The notes: generated from the letters alone by a model not told the origin. Shown: positions 1-9,823, counted from the first letter of the stretch. The stretch: 64,000 bases of DNA from Microbacterium sp. CH12i (GCF_000685355.1 NZ_JHET01000010.1:124001-188000); one strand, 5' to 3'. Translations and numbers: made by a program.

Positions 1-2976
1 CGGTCGAGTCGATCAGGCGGTCACCATCACGCGTCGGCAGTGTGGAGTCGAGGAGACCAGCGATCTCGTGCTCTTCCGCACCATCGAACACCGGGGTCGC
101 GACCTTGGTGCCCGGGGCTGCCTCAAAGGCATCCTTCGGCAACGTGGCTGCCCACTCCGGGTTTCCTTCGACCTTCCAGCCCTGCTTGGCGATCCACCCG
201 AGGTGGGTCTCCAGCACCTGACCGAAGTTCATTCGACCAGGAATACCGAGCGGGTTCAGGACGATGTCGACCGGGGTGCCGTCCGGAAGGAACGGCATGT
301 CCTCGATCGGGAGGATCTTCGCGATGACACCCTTGTTGCCGTGACGACCGGCGAGCTTGTCACCCTCGGTAATCTTGCGCTTCTGGGCGATGTAGACCAC
401 AACGCGGCGGTTGACGCCCGAGCCGAGCTCGTCGTCGCCATCTTCAGCGTTGAACTCCTTGACAGCGATAATCGTGCCCTGCTCGCCGTGGGGAACCTTC
501 AGTGAGGTGTCACGGACTTCGCGGCTCTTCTCGTTGAAGATCGCGCGCAGCAGTCGCTCTTCAGCAGACAGCTCGGTCTCGCCCTTCGGCGTGACCTTGC
601 CGACGAGGATGTCGCCGGGGCGAACCTCGGCGCCGATGCGGATGATACCGCGCTCGTCGAGGTCCTTCAGCAACTCAGGGCTGACATTGGGGAGGTCACG
701 GGTGATCTCCTCCTTGCCGAGCTTCGTGTCGCGAGAGTCGACCTCGTACTCTTCGATGTGAATCGAGGAGAGCGTGTCGTCCTTCACGAGGTCCTGGCTG
801 AGGATGATCGCATCCTCAAAGTTGTAGCCCTCCCACGTCATGAACGCGACGAGCAGGTTCTTACCAAGAGCCAGCTCACCGTTCTGGGTGGCGGGACCGT
901 CAGCGATAACCTCGTTGACCTCGACGCGCTCGCCTGCAGAGACGACGACCTTCTGGTTGTAGGAGGTGCCCTGGTTGGAGCGGTCGAACTTGCGGAGGAA
1001 GAACTCCTGCGTGCCGCCCTCATCCAACTGGAGGACGACGCGGTCTGCAGAAACCTCGAGGACCACACCGGCCTTGTCGGCGGAGATGACGTCGCCGGCG
1101 TCAATAGCCGCGTAGCCTTCCATACCGGTTCCGACGAGAGGCGAGTCGCTGCGAAGCAGCGGCACAGCCTGACGCTGCATGTTGGCGCCCATGAGCGCGC
1201 GCTGCGCGTCATCGTGCTCGAGGAACGGCACAAGCGAAGTCGCGACCGACACCATCTGGCGCGGCGAGACATCCATGTAGCCGATCTCTTCCGGTGCGAA
1301 GAGGTCAACCTCACCACCGGGGCGGCGAGCCAGAACGCGGTCTTCGCGGAAGCGACCGTTCGCTTTGAGGGGGGCGTTGGCCTGAGCGACGATGAAGTCG
1401 CTCTCCTCGGAGGCGGTCAGGTAGTCGATGTCATCGGTGACGGTGCCCTCGACGACGCGACGGTACGGGGTCTCGATGAAACCGAAGGAGTTGATGCGCG
1501 CGAATGTTGCGAGCGAGCCGATCAGACCAATGTTCGGGCCTTCAGGGGTCTCAATCGGGCACATGCGGCCGTAGTGCGACGGGTGAACGTCACGAACCTC
1601 AACACCTGCGCGGTCACGGGACAGACCACCAGGGCCCAGCGCCGAAAGGCGACGCTTGTGGGTCAGACCCGCGAGCGGGTTGTTCTGGTCCATGAACTGC
1701 GACAGCTGCGACGTTCCGAAGAACTCCTTGATCGCGGCGACGACAGGACGCACGTTGATCAGGGTCTGCGGCGTGATCGCCTCAATGTCCTGCGTGGTCA
1801 TACGCTCACGAACGACGCGCTCCATACGAGACAGACCCGTGCGGACCTGGTTCTGGATGAGCTCGCCGACGGCGCGGATACGACGGTTGCCGAAGTTGTC
1901 GATGTCATCGGTCGACATCCGGATCTCGGCCTTCTTGCCGTTGCGCAGACCATCGAAGGTCTCATCGCCACGGTGCAGACGCACGAGGTACTTGATGGTC
2001 GCGACGATGTCTTCGACGGTCAGCACCGAAGAGTCGAGCGGCTGGTTCAGGCCGAGCTTCTGGTTGATCTTGTAGCGACCAACCTTCGCAAGGTCGTAGC
2101 GCTTCGAGTTGAAGTAGAAGTTGTCGAGCAGCGCGCGGGCAGCCTCAGCGGCAACCTGCTCGCCCGGACGCAGCTTGCGGTAGATGTCGCGAAGCGCATC
2201 TTCCTTGGTGAGGATGGTGTCCTTCGCCAGGGTCTCCTCGATGGAGGGGAAGCCGGCGAACTCAACGAGGATTTCCTCACTGGTCATGCCGAGCGCCTTA
2301 AGGAACACGGTGACGGACTGCTTGCGCTTGCGGTCGATGCGCACACCGACCTGGTCGCGCTTGTCGATCTCGAACTCGAGCCATGCACCACGGCTGGGGA
2401 TCACGCGAGCGGAGACGATGTCCTTGTCGGACGCTTGTCCGGGGACTTGTCGAAGTAGACACCCGGGGAGCGCACGAGCTGGGAGACAACGACACGCTCG
2501 GTGCCGTTGATGATGAACGTTCCGCGACCGGTCTGCAGCGGGAAGTCACCCATGAAGACGGTCTGAGTCTTGATCTCACCGGTGAGGTGGTTCATGAACT
2601 CGGCCTCGACGTAGAGGGGGGCGGCGTACGTCTTACCGCGCTCCTTGCACTCGTCGATCGAGTACTTCTCCGGCTCAAGGTACGGGTTCGTGAAGCTCAG
2701 CTGCATCGTCTCGCTGAGGTCTTCGATCGGCGAGATCTCCTCGAAGATCTCCTCCAGACCGCTGAACTCATTGAGATCCTTGCGGCCGGCCTTCTTGCCC
2801 TCGGCGAGACGTGTCTTCCACGTCTCATTCCCGACGAGCCAGTCGAACGATTCCGTCTGCAGCGCGAGAAGGTCAGGAACCTCAAGCGTGTCGGAGATCT
2901 TGGCGAACGAAAGACGCGATGATCCGCGTCCGTTCTTGTTGGTGGTGGATGTGGATGCGTTGCGAGCAGCAGCCAA
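1..2976 (-). CDS. rpoB: RNA polymerase beta subunit, 3' end beyond the left edge, one frameshift
   Basis: Catalytic beta subunit of RNA polymerase. About 992 codons are present of a protein usually near 1160 residues in actinobacteria; the C terminus lies off the window. The start is TTG at 2976, with GGAGG 8 nt upstream. Typical beta segments are visible: [11 protein letters not shown] near the N terminus, [26 protein letters not shown], and [15 protein letters not shown] close to the edge. The reading frame breaks at about 2432, where KSPDK is followed by CG instead of a full codon; restoring one base gives the expected continuation [10 protein letters not shown]. Downstream codons at several points stay in one frame to the edge. 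Because rpoB is essential, the missing base is almost certainly a sequence error. A consensus-like promoter lies at 3103-3131. rpoC would be expected further left. Confidence 0.97.
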
Positions 2977-3102
2977 GGGAATAACCTCCGTGAGCCCCGC
3001 AGGGCTTCTCGATTCCTTTGTCGTCAGGTGGAGTGCGCACTCGTCTGCTCAACTACTGCCGACCACCATATGAGGGCAGGGAGAACCGAGGCGCAAAGAA
3101 CC

Positions 3103-3131
3103 ACTATACGACTTATTCTGCGACATGGCAA
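3103..3131 (-). promoter_or_regulatory. Probable rpoB promoter
   Basis: Read on the minus strand: -35 TTGCCA (3126-3131), a 17-bp spacer, then -10 TATAGT (3103-3108). Spacing and both hexamers fit a housekeeping sigma factor. Transcription would begin near 3096, giving an rpoB leader of about 120 nt. This is the strongest promoter-like match in the window, as suits a gene of this expression level. Confidence 0.75.
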
Positions 3132-3150
3132 GCGCAGTCCTTGACCAATC

Positions 3151-3176
3151 ACGGATGCTGCGGTAAAAGCATCCGT
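3151..3176. terminator. Hairpin between the dpp operon and rpoB
   Basis: A perfect 9-bp inverted repeat, ACGGATGCT and AGCATCCGT, around an 8-nt loop. It sits 46 nt beyond the end of the dpp operon and just upstream of the rpoB -35 box, so it could stop read-through into rpoB. There is no good U-run after it. The arms contain the GGATGC/GCATCC hexamer that is frequent throughout this window. Confidence 0.45.
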
Positions 3177-3182
3177 CAACCT

Positions 3183-3224
3183 CGCTCGTGCACCCCTAGA
3201 TCACGCTCGTGCACCCCTAGATCA
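3183..3224. repeat. Perfect 21-bp tandem duplication over a stop codon
   Basis: Two identical 21-bp units lie head to tail (3183-3203 and 3204-3224). The second unit contains the TGA stop codon (3224-3222) of the oligopeptide ATPase gene. The duplication therefore provides a second in-frame TGA exactly 7 codons downstream. It looks like a recent slippage event with no effect on the protein. Confidence 0.9.
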
Positions 3225-4928
3225 GGCGATGTTCAGCTCGTTACCCGGGATGGATGCCAGCAGGCGACGCGTGTACGGATCACGTGCGTTCGTGAAGATC
3301 TCCTCAGAGGATGCCGCCTCCACGAGGCTGCCGTCCTTCATGACGCAGACGTAGTCGCTGATCAACCGCACCACCGCGAGGTCGTGCGAGATGAAGAGGT
3401 AGCTGAGCCCGTACTCGCGCTGCAGATCGCCGAGCAGTCGCAGAATCTGATCCTGCACCAGTACGTCCAGCGCAGACACCGGCTCGTCGCAAACGATCAG
3501 GTCGGGAGACAGCGCAAGTGCCCTAGCAATGGCGATGCGCTGCCGCTGACCGCCAGAGAGTTCGGACGGATACCGCCTGAGCATCGACTGCGGCAGCGCC
3601 ACATCGTCGAGAAGCTGCCGGACGCGCTTTCGGCGTTCGGTGCTGCTGCCGCGTTTGTAGAACTCCAACGGTTCGGCGATCAGGCGCTCGATCGTGAACA
3701 TGGGGTTGAGGCTCGAGTACGGATCCTGGAAGATCGGCTGCACCCGCTGACGGAAGTCGCGCGTCTCGGCGCGGTTCAGCGTCGAGATGTCTTTGCCCTC
3801 GTACTTGATGAGACCACTGGTCGGCTCGACGACCTTCAACAGCATCCGTGCCGTCGTGGTTTTACCGGAGCCCGACTCCCCCACGATCGCGACGGTCTCG
3901 CCGCGCGGGATAGCGAGTGAGACGTCGTTCACTGCGACGAAGTCTTCGCCGCGCCCGCGCACCGGATACACCTTGGTGAGGTGCTCGAACTCGACGATGT
4001 TGTCGGATTTCGGGTTGTCGGATTTCGGGTCGCCGGATGCCGCGGCATCCGGTCGAGGGGCCGGCGTCCTCGGGGCCGAGAACGCCGCCGGCTGCAGGCG
4101 CGCCACCGCAACGGAGGGTGCTGCTGCTACCAGCGACTTCGTATAGGGATGCTGCGGATCCTCAAGGATCTGCTTCGCATCGCCCTGCTCGACGACCTTG
4201 CCGCGGTGCATCACGATGACCCGCTCCGCACGCTCTGCGGCGAGTCCGAGGTCGTGCGTGATCAGCAGCACGGCGGTGCCGAGCTCACGGGTCATCACAC
4301 CGATCTGGTCGAGGATGGTCTGCTGCACCGTGACATCCAGGGCGCTCGTGGGCTCGTCCGCGATCAGCAGACGCGGCTTGCACGCCAGACCGATCGCGAT
4401 GAGCGCGCGCTGGCGCATGCCGCCGGAGAACTCGTGCGGGTACTGCTTGGCGCGCTGTGCTGCGTCGGGAAGCCCCGCCGCCTCCAGCGCCTCGACAACC
4501 TTCTTCGAAACGTTCTGCCGGTTGGCGAGCCCGTGCGCGAGCAATGTCTCAGAGACCTGCGTGCCGATCTTGGCGACCGGGTTGAGGTTTGACATCGGGT
4601 CCTGCGGCACGAGACCAATGTCGCGTCCGCGGATACCCCGCATCTCGTGCTCGGATGCTGTCGTGATCTCGCGCCCGTCGAGACGGATGCTGCCGCCAGC
4701 AATGCGTCCGCCGCCAGCGAGAAGCCCGATGATCGCCATCGCGGTCGTCGACTTGCCAGAGCCAGACTCCCCCACAATCGCCACAGTCTCGCCCGCGGAG
4801 ATCTCCAGGTCCACACCCTCGACTGCGTGCACGACGCCGTCCATAGTGTTGAAGTCGACTGCCAGGTCTTTGACCGATAGCAGCGGGATGCTCGTGTTCT
4901 GTTCCTTCGACATCTCAGCCTTCGACAT
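3222..4928 (-). CDS. Dipeptide/oligopeptide ABC transporter, fused double ATPase (DppD-DppF type)
   Basis: Energy-coupling subunit of a peptide importer, 568 aa, with two complete ABC domains in one chain. The first domain has Walker A GESGSGKST at residues 53-61, signature FSGGMRQRA and Walker [13 protein letters not shown]. After a low-complexity linker with repeated NPKSD units, the second has GESGSGKTT, LSGGQRQRIAIARAL and VCDEPVSALD. In many bacteria these are two proteins, DppD and DppF; the fused form is common in actinobacteria. The ATG overlaps the stop of the upstream permease gene (ATGA), so translation is probably coupled. A second ATG lies five codons in (MSKEQ) and cannot be excluded. 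Substrate specificity is inferred only from family. Confidence 0.93.
   Translation of the reverse strand: MSKAEMSKEQNTSIPLLSVKDLAVDFNTMDGVVHAVEGVDLEISAGETVAIVGESGSGKSTTAMAIIGLLAGGGRIAGGSIRLDGREITTASEHEMRGIRGRDIGLVPQDPMSNLNPVAKIGTQVSETLLAHGLANRQNVSKKVVEALEAAGLPDAAQRAKQYPHEFSGGMRQRALIAIGLACKPRLLIADEPTSALDVTVQQTILDQIGVMTRELGTAVLLITHDLGLAAERAERVIVMHRGKVVEQGDAKQILEDPQHPYTKSLVAAAPSVAVARLQPAAFSAPRTPAPRPDAAASGDPKSDNPKSDNIVEFEHLTKVYPVRGRGEDFVAVNDVSLAIPRGETVAIVGESGSGKTTTARMLLKVVEPTSGLIKYEGKDISTLNRAETRDFRQRVQPIFQDPYSSLNPMFTIERLIAEPLEFYKRGSSTERRKRVRQLLDDVALPQSMLRRYPSELSGGQRQRIAIARALALSPDLIVCDEPVSALDVLVQDQILRLLGDLQREYGLSYLFISHDLAVVRLISDYVCVMKDGSLVEAASSEEIFTNARDPYTRRLLASIPGNELNIA
4000..4029. repeat. 15-bp tandem repeat in the linker of the fused ATPase
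   Basis: Two exact copies of a 15-bp unit (4000-4014 and 4015-4029), encoding the repeated linker residues NPKSD between the two ABC domains. The unit length is a multiple of three, so copy number can change without breaking the frame. It is followed directly by the palindrome GGATGCCGCGGCATCC (4035-4050). Confidence 0.9.
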
Positions 4929-5878
4929 CAGCGTGCCCTCGTCCTTGGGTCCATGGATTCGCGCAGCGCCTCACCGAACAGGGTGAAACCGAGCGCGGTC
5001 ACCGCGATACAGATACCGGGTAGGAACGCCAGCCACGGGGCAATTGCCAGCTCGTTCTGCGCGTAGGTCAGCATCCGCCCCCACTCGGCCGTCTCGGGGC
5101 GTCCGCCACCGAGGCCAAGAAAGGACAGCGCTGCCGCGTCGATCACGGCGGTGGCAAGCGTCAGCGTGCCCTGCACGATGACCGGGCCGATCGCGTTTGG
5201 CAGGACATGCGACATCGTGATGCGCCCACGGCCAAGGCCGAGTGTCTGCGCGGAGAGCACGTAGTCGCTCGAGCGCTGCTGCAGCATCGACGCCCGAAGC
5301 AGCCGCGCGAAGATCGGCACCTGCGATGCACCGATAGCGATCATCACGGCCGACGGCGTTTGGCCGAGAATCGCAGCGATAGAGACGGCGAGCAGCAGGT
5401 TCGGCACCGACAGGATGATGTCCACGATGCGCATGATGAGCGTGTCGACCCAGCCGCCGAAGGTGCCGGCAAGGAGTCCGAGAATCATGCCGCCGAGGAG
5501 TCCGATGGCGGTGGAGATCACGCCGACGAGGAGTGATGCCTGCGCACCCCAGATGAGCTTCGACAGCACGTCGCCGCCGAAACGGTCAAGGCCGAGCGGG
5601 AACTCTGCAATCTCCCCGGGCCCGGGGATGTGCGTCGGAGTGATGAACTTCGCACCAGGAAGGGCCGTCTCGGGGAACGGCGCGAGAAGCGGCGCGAGAG
5701 CGGCAACCAGGATGAACAGCAGCACGATGACTGCGCCCATCCACGCCGTGGGGCTACGGCGCAAGCGACGGAAGACGTCGCGCCAGAACCCGCCGCTGGC
5801 ATCCTTCAACTCGGTCTGCGAGATGGCGACCGTGTCGATGATCTCACCCCCCTGTGCAGGGGGAAGCGGAATACTCAT
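4928..5878 (-). CDS. Dipeptide/oligopeptide ABC transporter permease (DppC type)
   Basis: Inner-membrane permease, 316 aa, of the binding-protein-dependent transport family. There is a cytoplasmic N-terminal tail, a first membrane helix near residues 47-70 (AVIVLLFILVAALAPLLAPF), then a long extracytoplasmic loop and five further hydrophobic segments. The EAA-type loop that contacts the ATPase is seen as SAQTLGLGRGRITMSHVLPN. The N-terminal extension before the first helix is typical of DppC/OppC rather than DppB. It overlaps its neighbours on both sides by ATGA, so the three genes are translationally coupled. ATG start. Confidence 0.92.
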   Translation of the reverse strand: MSIPLPPAQGGEIIDTVAISQTELKDASGGFWRDVFRRLRRSPTAWMGAVIVLLFILVAALAPLLAPFPETALPGAKFITPTHIPGPGEIAEFPLGLDRFGGDVLSKLIWGAQASLLVGVISTAIGLLGGMILGLLAGTFGGWVDTLIMRIVDIILSVPNLLLAVSIAAILGQTPSAVMIAIGASQVPIFARLLRASMLQQRSSDYVLSAQTLGLGRGRITMSHVLPNAIGPVIVQGTLTLATAVIDAAALSFLGLGGGRPETAEWGRMLTYAQNELAIAPWLAFLPGICIAVTALGFTLFGEALRESMDPRTRAR

Positions 5879-6879
5879 TGGACCCTCACTCTCGGGTCGA
5901 TCAGGCTGTAGGAGACATCCACCGCGAGGTTGATCAGCGCGTACGCGATCGCAATGAAGATGATGAAGCCCTGCAGCACGGGGAAGTCACGGGTGAAGAT
6001 CGCCCTCGCCAGGAACGACCCGATCCCGGGATAGGCGAATACGGTCTCGGTGAGGACTGCGCCAGAAATGAGCAGACCGGTCTGCAGTCCGATTGTCGTG
6101 ATCACCGGAAGCATCGCGTTGCGCAGAATGAAGCGAGTGCGCAGTGTCGATGGGGCAACGCCCTTCGCGCGGCCGGTGCGCACATAGTCGGCGTTCTGCA
6201 CTTCCAGGACGCTGGCCCTGGTGATGCGCACGATGATCGCTAGCGGAATCGTCCCCAGCGCGAGAGCGGGGAGGACGAGGTGCAGGAGCGCGTCCCATGA
6301 TGCGTCGAACTCGCCGGTGATGATGCCGTCCCACACGTAGAACCCGGTGGGATGGGTGGCATCGATTCGCGGGCTCTGCCTGCCGTCGGAAGGCAACCAG
6401 CCCAGCTGCACCGCGAAGATGTACTTCAGGATGAAGGCCAAGAAGAACACCGGAATCGTGATGCCCACCAGGCTCAGCACGACGGCGGCGTGGTCGCTGA
6501 ACTTGCCGTGCCGGCGGGCGGCCCAATAGCCCAGTGGGATGCCGACTCCGATGGCGAAGATCAGCGCGGTGATCGACAGTTCGATCGTCGCGGGGAACCG
6601 GCGGAGGAACTCCTCCAGGACGGGTCGGTTCGTCTGAATCGAGGTACCGAAGTCTCCCTGCAGGAGCCGGCCGATCCAGATGAAGTACTGCTCGATGAGC
6701 GGTCGGTTGAAGCCGTACAGCTCGTTGATTCGCGCGACAGCATCTGGCGTCGCCTTCTCCCCGAGGAGGGCGACCGCAGGACCGCCAGGGAGGGCTCTGA
6801 CCCAGGCGAACAGCAGAATGCTGAGGCCGATCAGGGTCGGGATGAGGAACAGCAGTCGCCTGCCGATGGTGCGCAGCAA
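5875..6879 (-). CDS. Dipeptide/oligopeptide ABC transporter permease (DppB type)
   Basis: Second permease, 334 aa. It opens with the classic DppB membrane helix (RRLLFLIPTLIGLSILLFAWV), followed by a periplasmic loop with the ALLGEKATPDAVARIN segment, and has the EAA motif RAKGVAPSTLRTRFILRNAMLPV. It would form a heterodimer with the DppC-type subunit. The start is TTG at 6879, with GGGAG 7 nt upstream. It ends in a 4-nt ATGA overlap with the next gene. The 81-bp gap to the upstream binding-protein gene holds a strong inverted repeat (6913-6944) that could lower expression of the membrane genes relative to the binding protein. Confidence 0.92.
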   Translation of the reverse strand: MLRTIGRRLLFLIPTLIGLSILLFAWVRALPGGPAVALLGEKATPDAVARINELYGFNRPLIEQYFIWIGRLLQGDFGTSIQTNRPVLEEFLRRFPATIELSITALIFAIGVGIPLGYWAARRHGKFSDHAAVVLSLVGITIPVFFLAFILKYIFAVQLGWLPSDGRQSPRIDATHPTGFYVWDGIITGEFDASWDALLHLVLPALALGTIPLAIIVRITRASVLEVQNADYVRTGRAKGVAPSTLRTRFILRNAMLPVITTIGLQTGLLISGAVLTETVFAYPGIGSFLARAIFTRDFPVLQGFIIFIAIAYALINLAVDVSYSLIDPRVRVQ

Positions 6880-6912
6880 GAAGTACTCCCAGCTTTTTCA
6901 GGTGCGGGCGTC

Positions 6913-6944
6913 GTCCCCTGAACCGTTCGACAGGTTCAGGGGAC
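6913..6944. repeat. 12-bp inverted repeat, dispersed-repeat family
   Basis: GTCCCCTGAACC and GGTTCAGGGGAC form a perfect 12-bp stem with loop GTTCGACA. The core (TTCGACAGG next to TTCAGGG) is a variant of the CCTGAGCCTGTCGAAG element found at 31018, 40741 and 55309. It lies between the binding-protein gene and the permease genes of one operon, so it may act as a partial terminator or mRNA stabiliser. Confidence 0.75.
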
Positions 6945-6960
6945 GCCGCCGCGTGATTCC

Positions 6961-8634
6961 TTACTTGGTGAGGACGATGTCTGTGAAGACCTCGTCGTTC
7001 ACCGGGCTGGCCGGGAAGCTCTTGACCCGCGGGTCAAAGGCCAGCGTGGGCGCCGGGTGCGCGAGCGGAACGCCGGGGATGAACTGCGCGACATCCTCGT
7101 TGATCTGCTCGTACAGGGCACTCTGCTCTTCGAGGTTCGGGATTCCGCGTGCCTCGGCAAGCTTTGTGAAGAGCTCCTGGTTGTCGAAGCCCCACTCGGA
7201 GCTCTGCTGGCCGAAGAAGACGCCGACGAAGTTGTCGGTGTCGTTGTAGTCACCGGTCCAGCCGAGCAGGTGGATGCCGTGATCCGAAGTGCCGGTCGTG
7301 CGGTCAAGGTACTCGCCCCACTCTTCAGCAACCGGGGTGGTCTCGACGCCGGCAGCCTTGAGCTGAGTCGCGAGCACGGTGAAGATCTGCTCGGGGTCTG
7401 GCATGTACGGACGCGAGACGTTGACCGGGTAGTTGAAGGTCAGCTTCAGCGGGTTGGCCTCGTTGTAGCCGGCTTCCGCCAGCAGTGCCTTGGCCTTGTC
7501 CACATCGAAATCGTAGGTCGTGACGGCATCGTTGTAACCGTTGACAACCGGCGGCATGAACTCGATGGCCTTCTGCGTGCCCTCAGGCAGCACCTGGGTG
7601 ATCAGTGCGTCCTTGTCGATCGCGTAGGAGAGCGCTTCGCGCACCTTGTGATCCTGCAGTTCGGGGACCGCCTGGTTGAACGCGAGGTAGAGGATCGTGA
7701 ACGGAGGGCGAGAGACCATGGTGAATCCATCGTCGCCGAGCGCCTTCGTGTCAGCCGGTCCGACGAGGTCGTATCCGTCGATCGCGCCAGACTCGAGCGC
7801 CTGGCGGCGGGCGGTCGGGTCATCGATCGTGCGGAAGATGATCTCGTTGATCTGACCCTTGTCGCCCCAGTAGTCGGGGTAGGACTTGAGCGTGACCTGC
7901 TCGCCCGGTGCCCACTCATCGAACTGGAAGGGGCCGGTGCCGACCGGGTGTGCCATGCCGTACTCGGACATCTGCGGAGCCTCGGCCGAGCCGCCGACGG
8001 CGTCAGCGCCGAACTCTTCCATCGCGGAAGGGCTCTGCATCGAGAACGCCGGCAGCGAAAGTGCCGGGATGAAGCCAGCGAACGGCTTGTTCAGCTCGAC
8101 GGTGACCGAGTAGTCGCCATCCGCAGCGCACGACTTGTAGACCGCATCCGCTGGGTTGTCTGCGAAGCCCTGGAACAGCTTGTAGTAGTAGTACCCGAAC
8201 GCCTCAGATGCAGCGAGGCCGGTCCAGTTGTACCAGCGGTCGAAGTTGTAGCAAACGGCTTCGGCGTTGAACGGGGTGCCGTCGTGGAACGTGACGCCCT
8301 CCTTCAGCGTGAAGGTGTGGCTCATGCCGTCTTCGCTCGACTCCCACGACTCGGCGAGGAGCGGAGCGGGGTCGGCGGTGCCGGGCTCAGTGCCGACGAG
8401 ACCCTCGAAGATCTGTCGCGCGACGCGGAACGTCTCGCCGTCCTGCGCGAACGCGGGGTCGAGGCTTGCCGGGTCGGAGGATGCGGCGAAGACGAACGTG
8501 CTGTCGACGTCGCCGGATGCCGTTTCGGTCTTGTCTCCGCGGTCGCTCGCGACGCAGCCCGCGAGCAGCATTGCTGCAATAGCGGTGCCGGTGACGGCAA
8601 TAAGCCCTCGTCGGCGCATGGATGAGTGGTGCAT
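6961..8634 (-). CDS. Peptide ABC transporter substrate-binding lipoprotein (DppA type)
   Basis: Extracytoplasmic peptide-binding protein of the SBP_bac_5 family, 557 aa from the chosen start. The N terminus is a lipoprotein signal: RRR, a hydrophobic stretch and lipobox LLAGC with Cys27. Family segments include ARQIFEGLVG, FHDGTPFNAEAVCYNFDRW and VREALSYAIDKDALI. The start ATG at 8634 is preferred because AGGGAAGG lies about 10 nt upstream; the longer open frame to 8700 would bury the signal peptide. It is first in the operon and has its own promoter (8713-8741). The bound substrate, probably di- or oligopeptides, is family inference. Confidence 0.92.
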   Translation of the reverse strand: MHHSSMRRRGLIAVTGTAIAAMLLAGCVASDRGDKTETASGDVDSTFVFAASSDPASLDPAFAQDGETFRVARQIFEGLVGTEPGTADPAPLLAESWESSEDGMSHTFTLKEGVTFHDGTPFNAEAVCYNFDRWYNWTGLAASEAFGYYYYKLFQGFADNPADAVYKSCAADGDYSVTVELNKPFAGFIPALSLPAFSMQSPSAMEEFGADAVGGSAEAPQMSEYGMAHPVGTGPFQFDEWAPGEQVTLKSYPDYWGDKGQINEIIFRTIDDPTARRQALESGAIDGYDLVGPADTKALGDDGFTMVSRPPFTILYLAFNQAVPELQDHKVREALSYAIDKDALITQVLPEGTQKAIEFMPPVVNGYNDAVTTYDFDVDKAKALLAEAGYNEANPLKLTFNYPVNVSRPYMPDPEQIFTVLATQLKAAGVETTPVAEEWGEYLDRTTGTSDHGIHLLGWTGDYNDTDNFVGVFFGQQSSEWGFDNQELFTKLAEARGIPNLEEQSALYEQINEDVAQFIPGVPLAHPAPTLAFDPRVKSFPASPVNDEVFTDIVLTK

Positions 8635-8712
8635 GCTGTGTACCTTCCCTGTTGGGGCGCTTCTTTGCGCGTGCCGACTGCGTCGTCGCAGCCGTAACAC
8701 GGCGATGCTCTG

Positions 8713-8741
8713 ACGCTACCCAGCCCGCTCATAGAATCCAA
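8713..8741 (-). promoter_or_regulatory. Probable promoter of the dpp operon
   Basis: On the minus strand: -35 TTGGAT (8736-8741), 17-bp spacer, -10 TAGCGT (8713-8718). The predicted start near 8706 leaves a leader of about 70 nt before the binding-protein ATG at 8634. It lies in the 229-bp gap shared with the divergent SpeE-like gene. I see no clear operator. Confidence 0.6.
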
Positions 8742-8863
8742 ACGCATCCGTGTTTCGATCCGGTATCGGCTCGATAACGCTCGTGTACGTACGGATGCTC
8801 GAGCTCATGCCACGGACACGTCTCGCGCCGTGCGCGCAGAGGTTCGCGCATAGGCTCAGAGAC

Positions 8864-9730
8864 ATGGGAAGAACGCGCGCGAAGGACACCGAGCATCCGC
8901 AGGCGCGCCTCGATCACGGCGGAATCGCGCGGATCGAGCCTTCGGAATTCACGAGCGGCTTCGAACTGATCGTCGACGGCACCCCGCAATCCCACGTAGA
9001 CCTCGACGACCCCACGCACCTGCACTTCGAGTACATCGTGCGGATGGGCGCGGTGATCGACCAACTCACCTCACCCGGTGCGGCACTGACGGCCGTGCAC
9101 CTCGGGGCCGGGGCGCTGACCATCCCCCGCTACATTGACGCGACCAGGCCAGGATCACGTCAACAGGTGATCGAGTTAGAGGCGCCGCTGGCGGCGCTCG
9201 TGCGCGAGCATCTGCCGTTGCCGCGCGGGGCCTCGATTCGCATCCGCATCGGGGATGCGCGCTCGGGAGCAAAGAAACTGCCGCCGGCTCTCACTGGCGC
9301 ATGCGACCTTGTCGTCTCGGACGTCTACTCCGGCGCGCAGACACCGGCGCACCTCACGAGCGTCGAGTTTTACACCGAACTGCGGACGCTCCTCTCTCCG
9401 ACCGGAGTGCTCCTCGTCAACGTTGCCGACGGCCCTGGACTGGCGTTCGCCCGGCGACAGGTCGCCACGATCGCCCACGTGCTTCCGGAGGTCGCCGTGC
9501 TGGCCGACACCCAGGTGCTGAAAGGTCGGCGATTCGGAAATCTCGTGATTGCGGCATCCGCTTCTCGCCTGCCCACCGAATGGCTGCCACGGATGCTGGC
9601 CGCAGGCCCCCATCCGGCGAAGATCGCTCAGGATGCTGAGGTCACCGCCTTCGCGCAGGGGGCACGGATTGTCACAGATGCGGATGCCGTGGCATCTCCC
9701 AAGCCCGACGCGTCACTCTTTCTACGCTGA
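8864..9730 (+). CDS. Spermidine synthase-like (SpeE fold) protein
   Basis: 288 aa, Rossmann-type methyltransferase fold as in polyamine synthases. Visible motifs are VHLGAGALTIPRYI (cofactor-binding glycine loop) and DLVVSDVYSGAQTPAHLTSVEFY, which resembles the acidic catalytic loop of SpeE. Many actinobacterial proteins of this type have no demonstrated polyamine activity, so I would not assign a substrate. The ATG at 8864 is chosen because a -10 box TAGGCT (8851-8856) ends 7 nt before it, the usual leaderless layout. The open frame extends upstream to 8750 but has no signal there. It is divergent from the dpp operon. Confidence 0.8.
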   Translation: MGRTRAKDTEHPQARLDHGGIARIEPSEFTSGFELIVDGTPQSHVDLDDPTHLHFEYIVRMGAVIDQLTSPGAALTAVHLGAGALTIPRYIDATRPGSRQQVIELEAPLAALVREHLPLPRGASIRIRIGDARSGAKKLPPALTGACDLVVSDVYSGAQTPAHLTSVEFYTELRTLLSPTGVLLVNVADGPGLAFARRQVATIAHVLPEVAVLADTQVLKGRRFGNLVIAASASRLPTEWLPRMLAAGPHPAKIAQDAEVTAFAQGARIVTDADAVASPKPDASLFLR

Positions 9731-9823
9731 TCGAGCCCGCTGTTCCCGCGCTCTATGGCGTGCCGACTGGGTCTCTTGCAAGGTCCGAGGCAGACTGGGG
9801 AGGACACCGCGGAAGGAGAGCAC

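Noticed and set aside
1504..1695. Small open frames within rpoB and other genes on either strand
   Set aside because: They overlap confident genes in another frame and show no ribosome binding site or domain.
2425..2440. Programmed ribosomal frameshift in rpoB
   Set aside because: There is no slippery heptamer or downstream structure, and beta-subunit genes are not known to use frameshifting. A missing base explains it better.
758..2458. Long plus-strand open frame of 566 codons opposite rpoB
   Set aside because: It is antisense to a clear rpoB reading frame and has the biased composition expected from the complement of GC-rich codons (rich in V, D, R, L), with no recognisable domain.
7057..8625. 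Plus-strand open frame of 522 codons opposite the peptide-binding protein gene
   Set aside because: Same antisense artefact; the minus strand encodes an obvious SBP_bac_5 lipoprotein.
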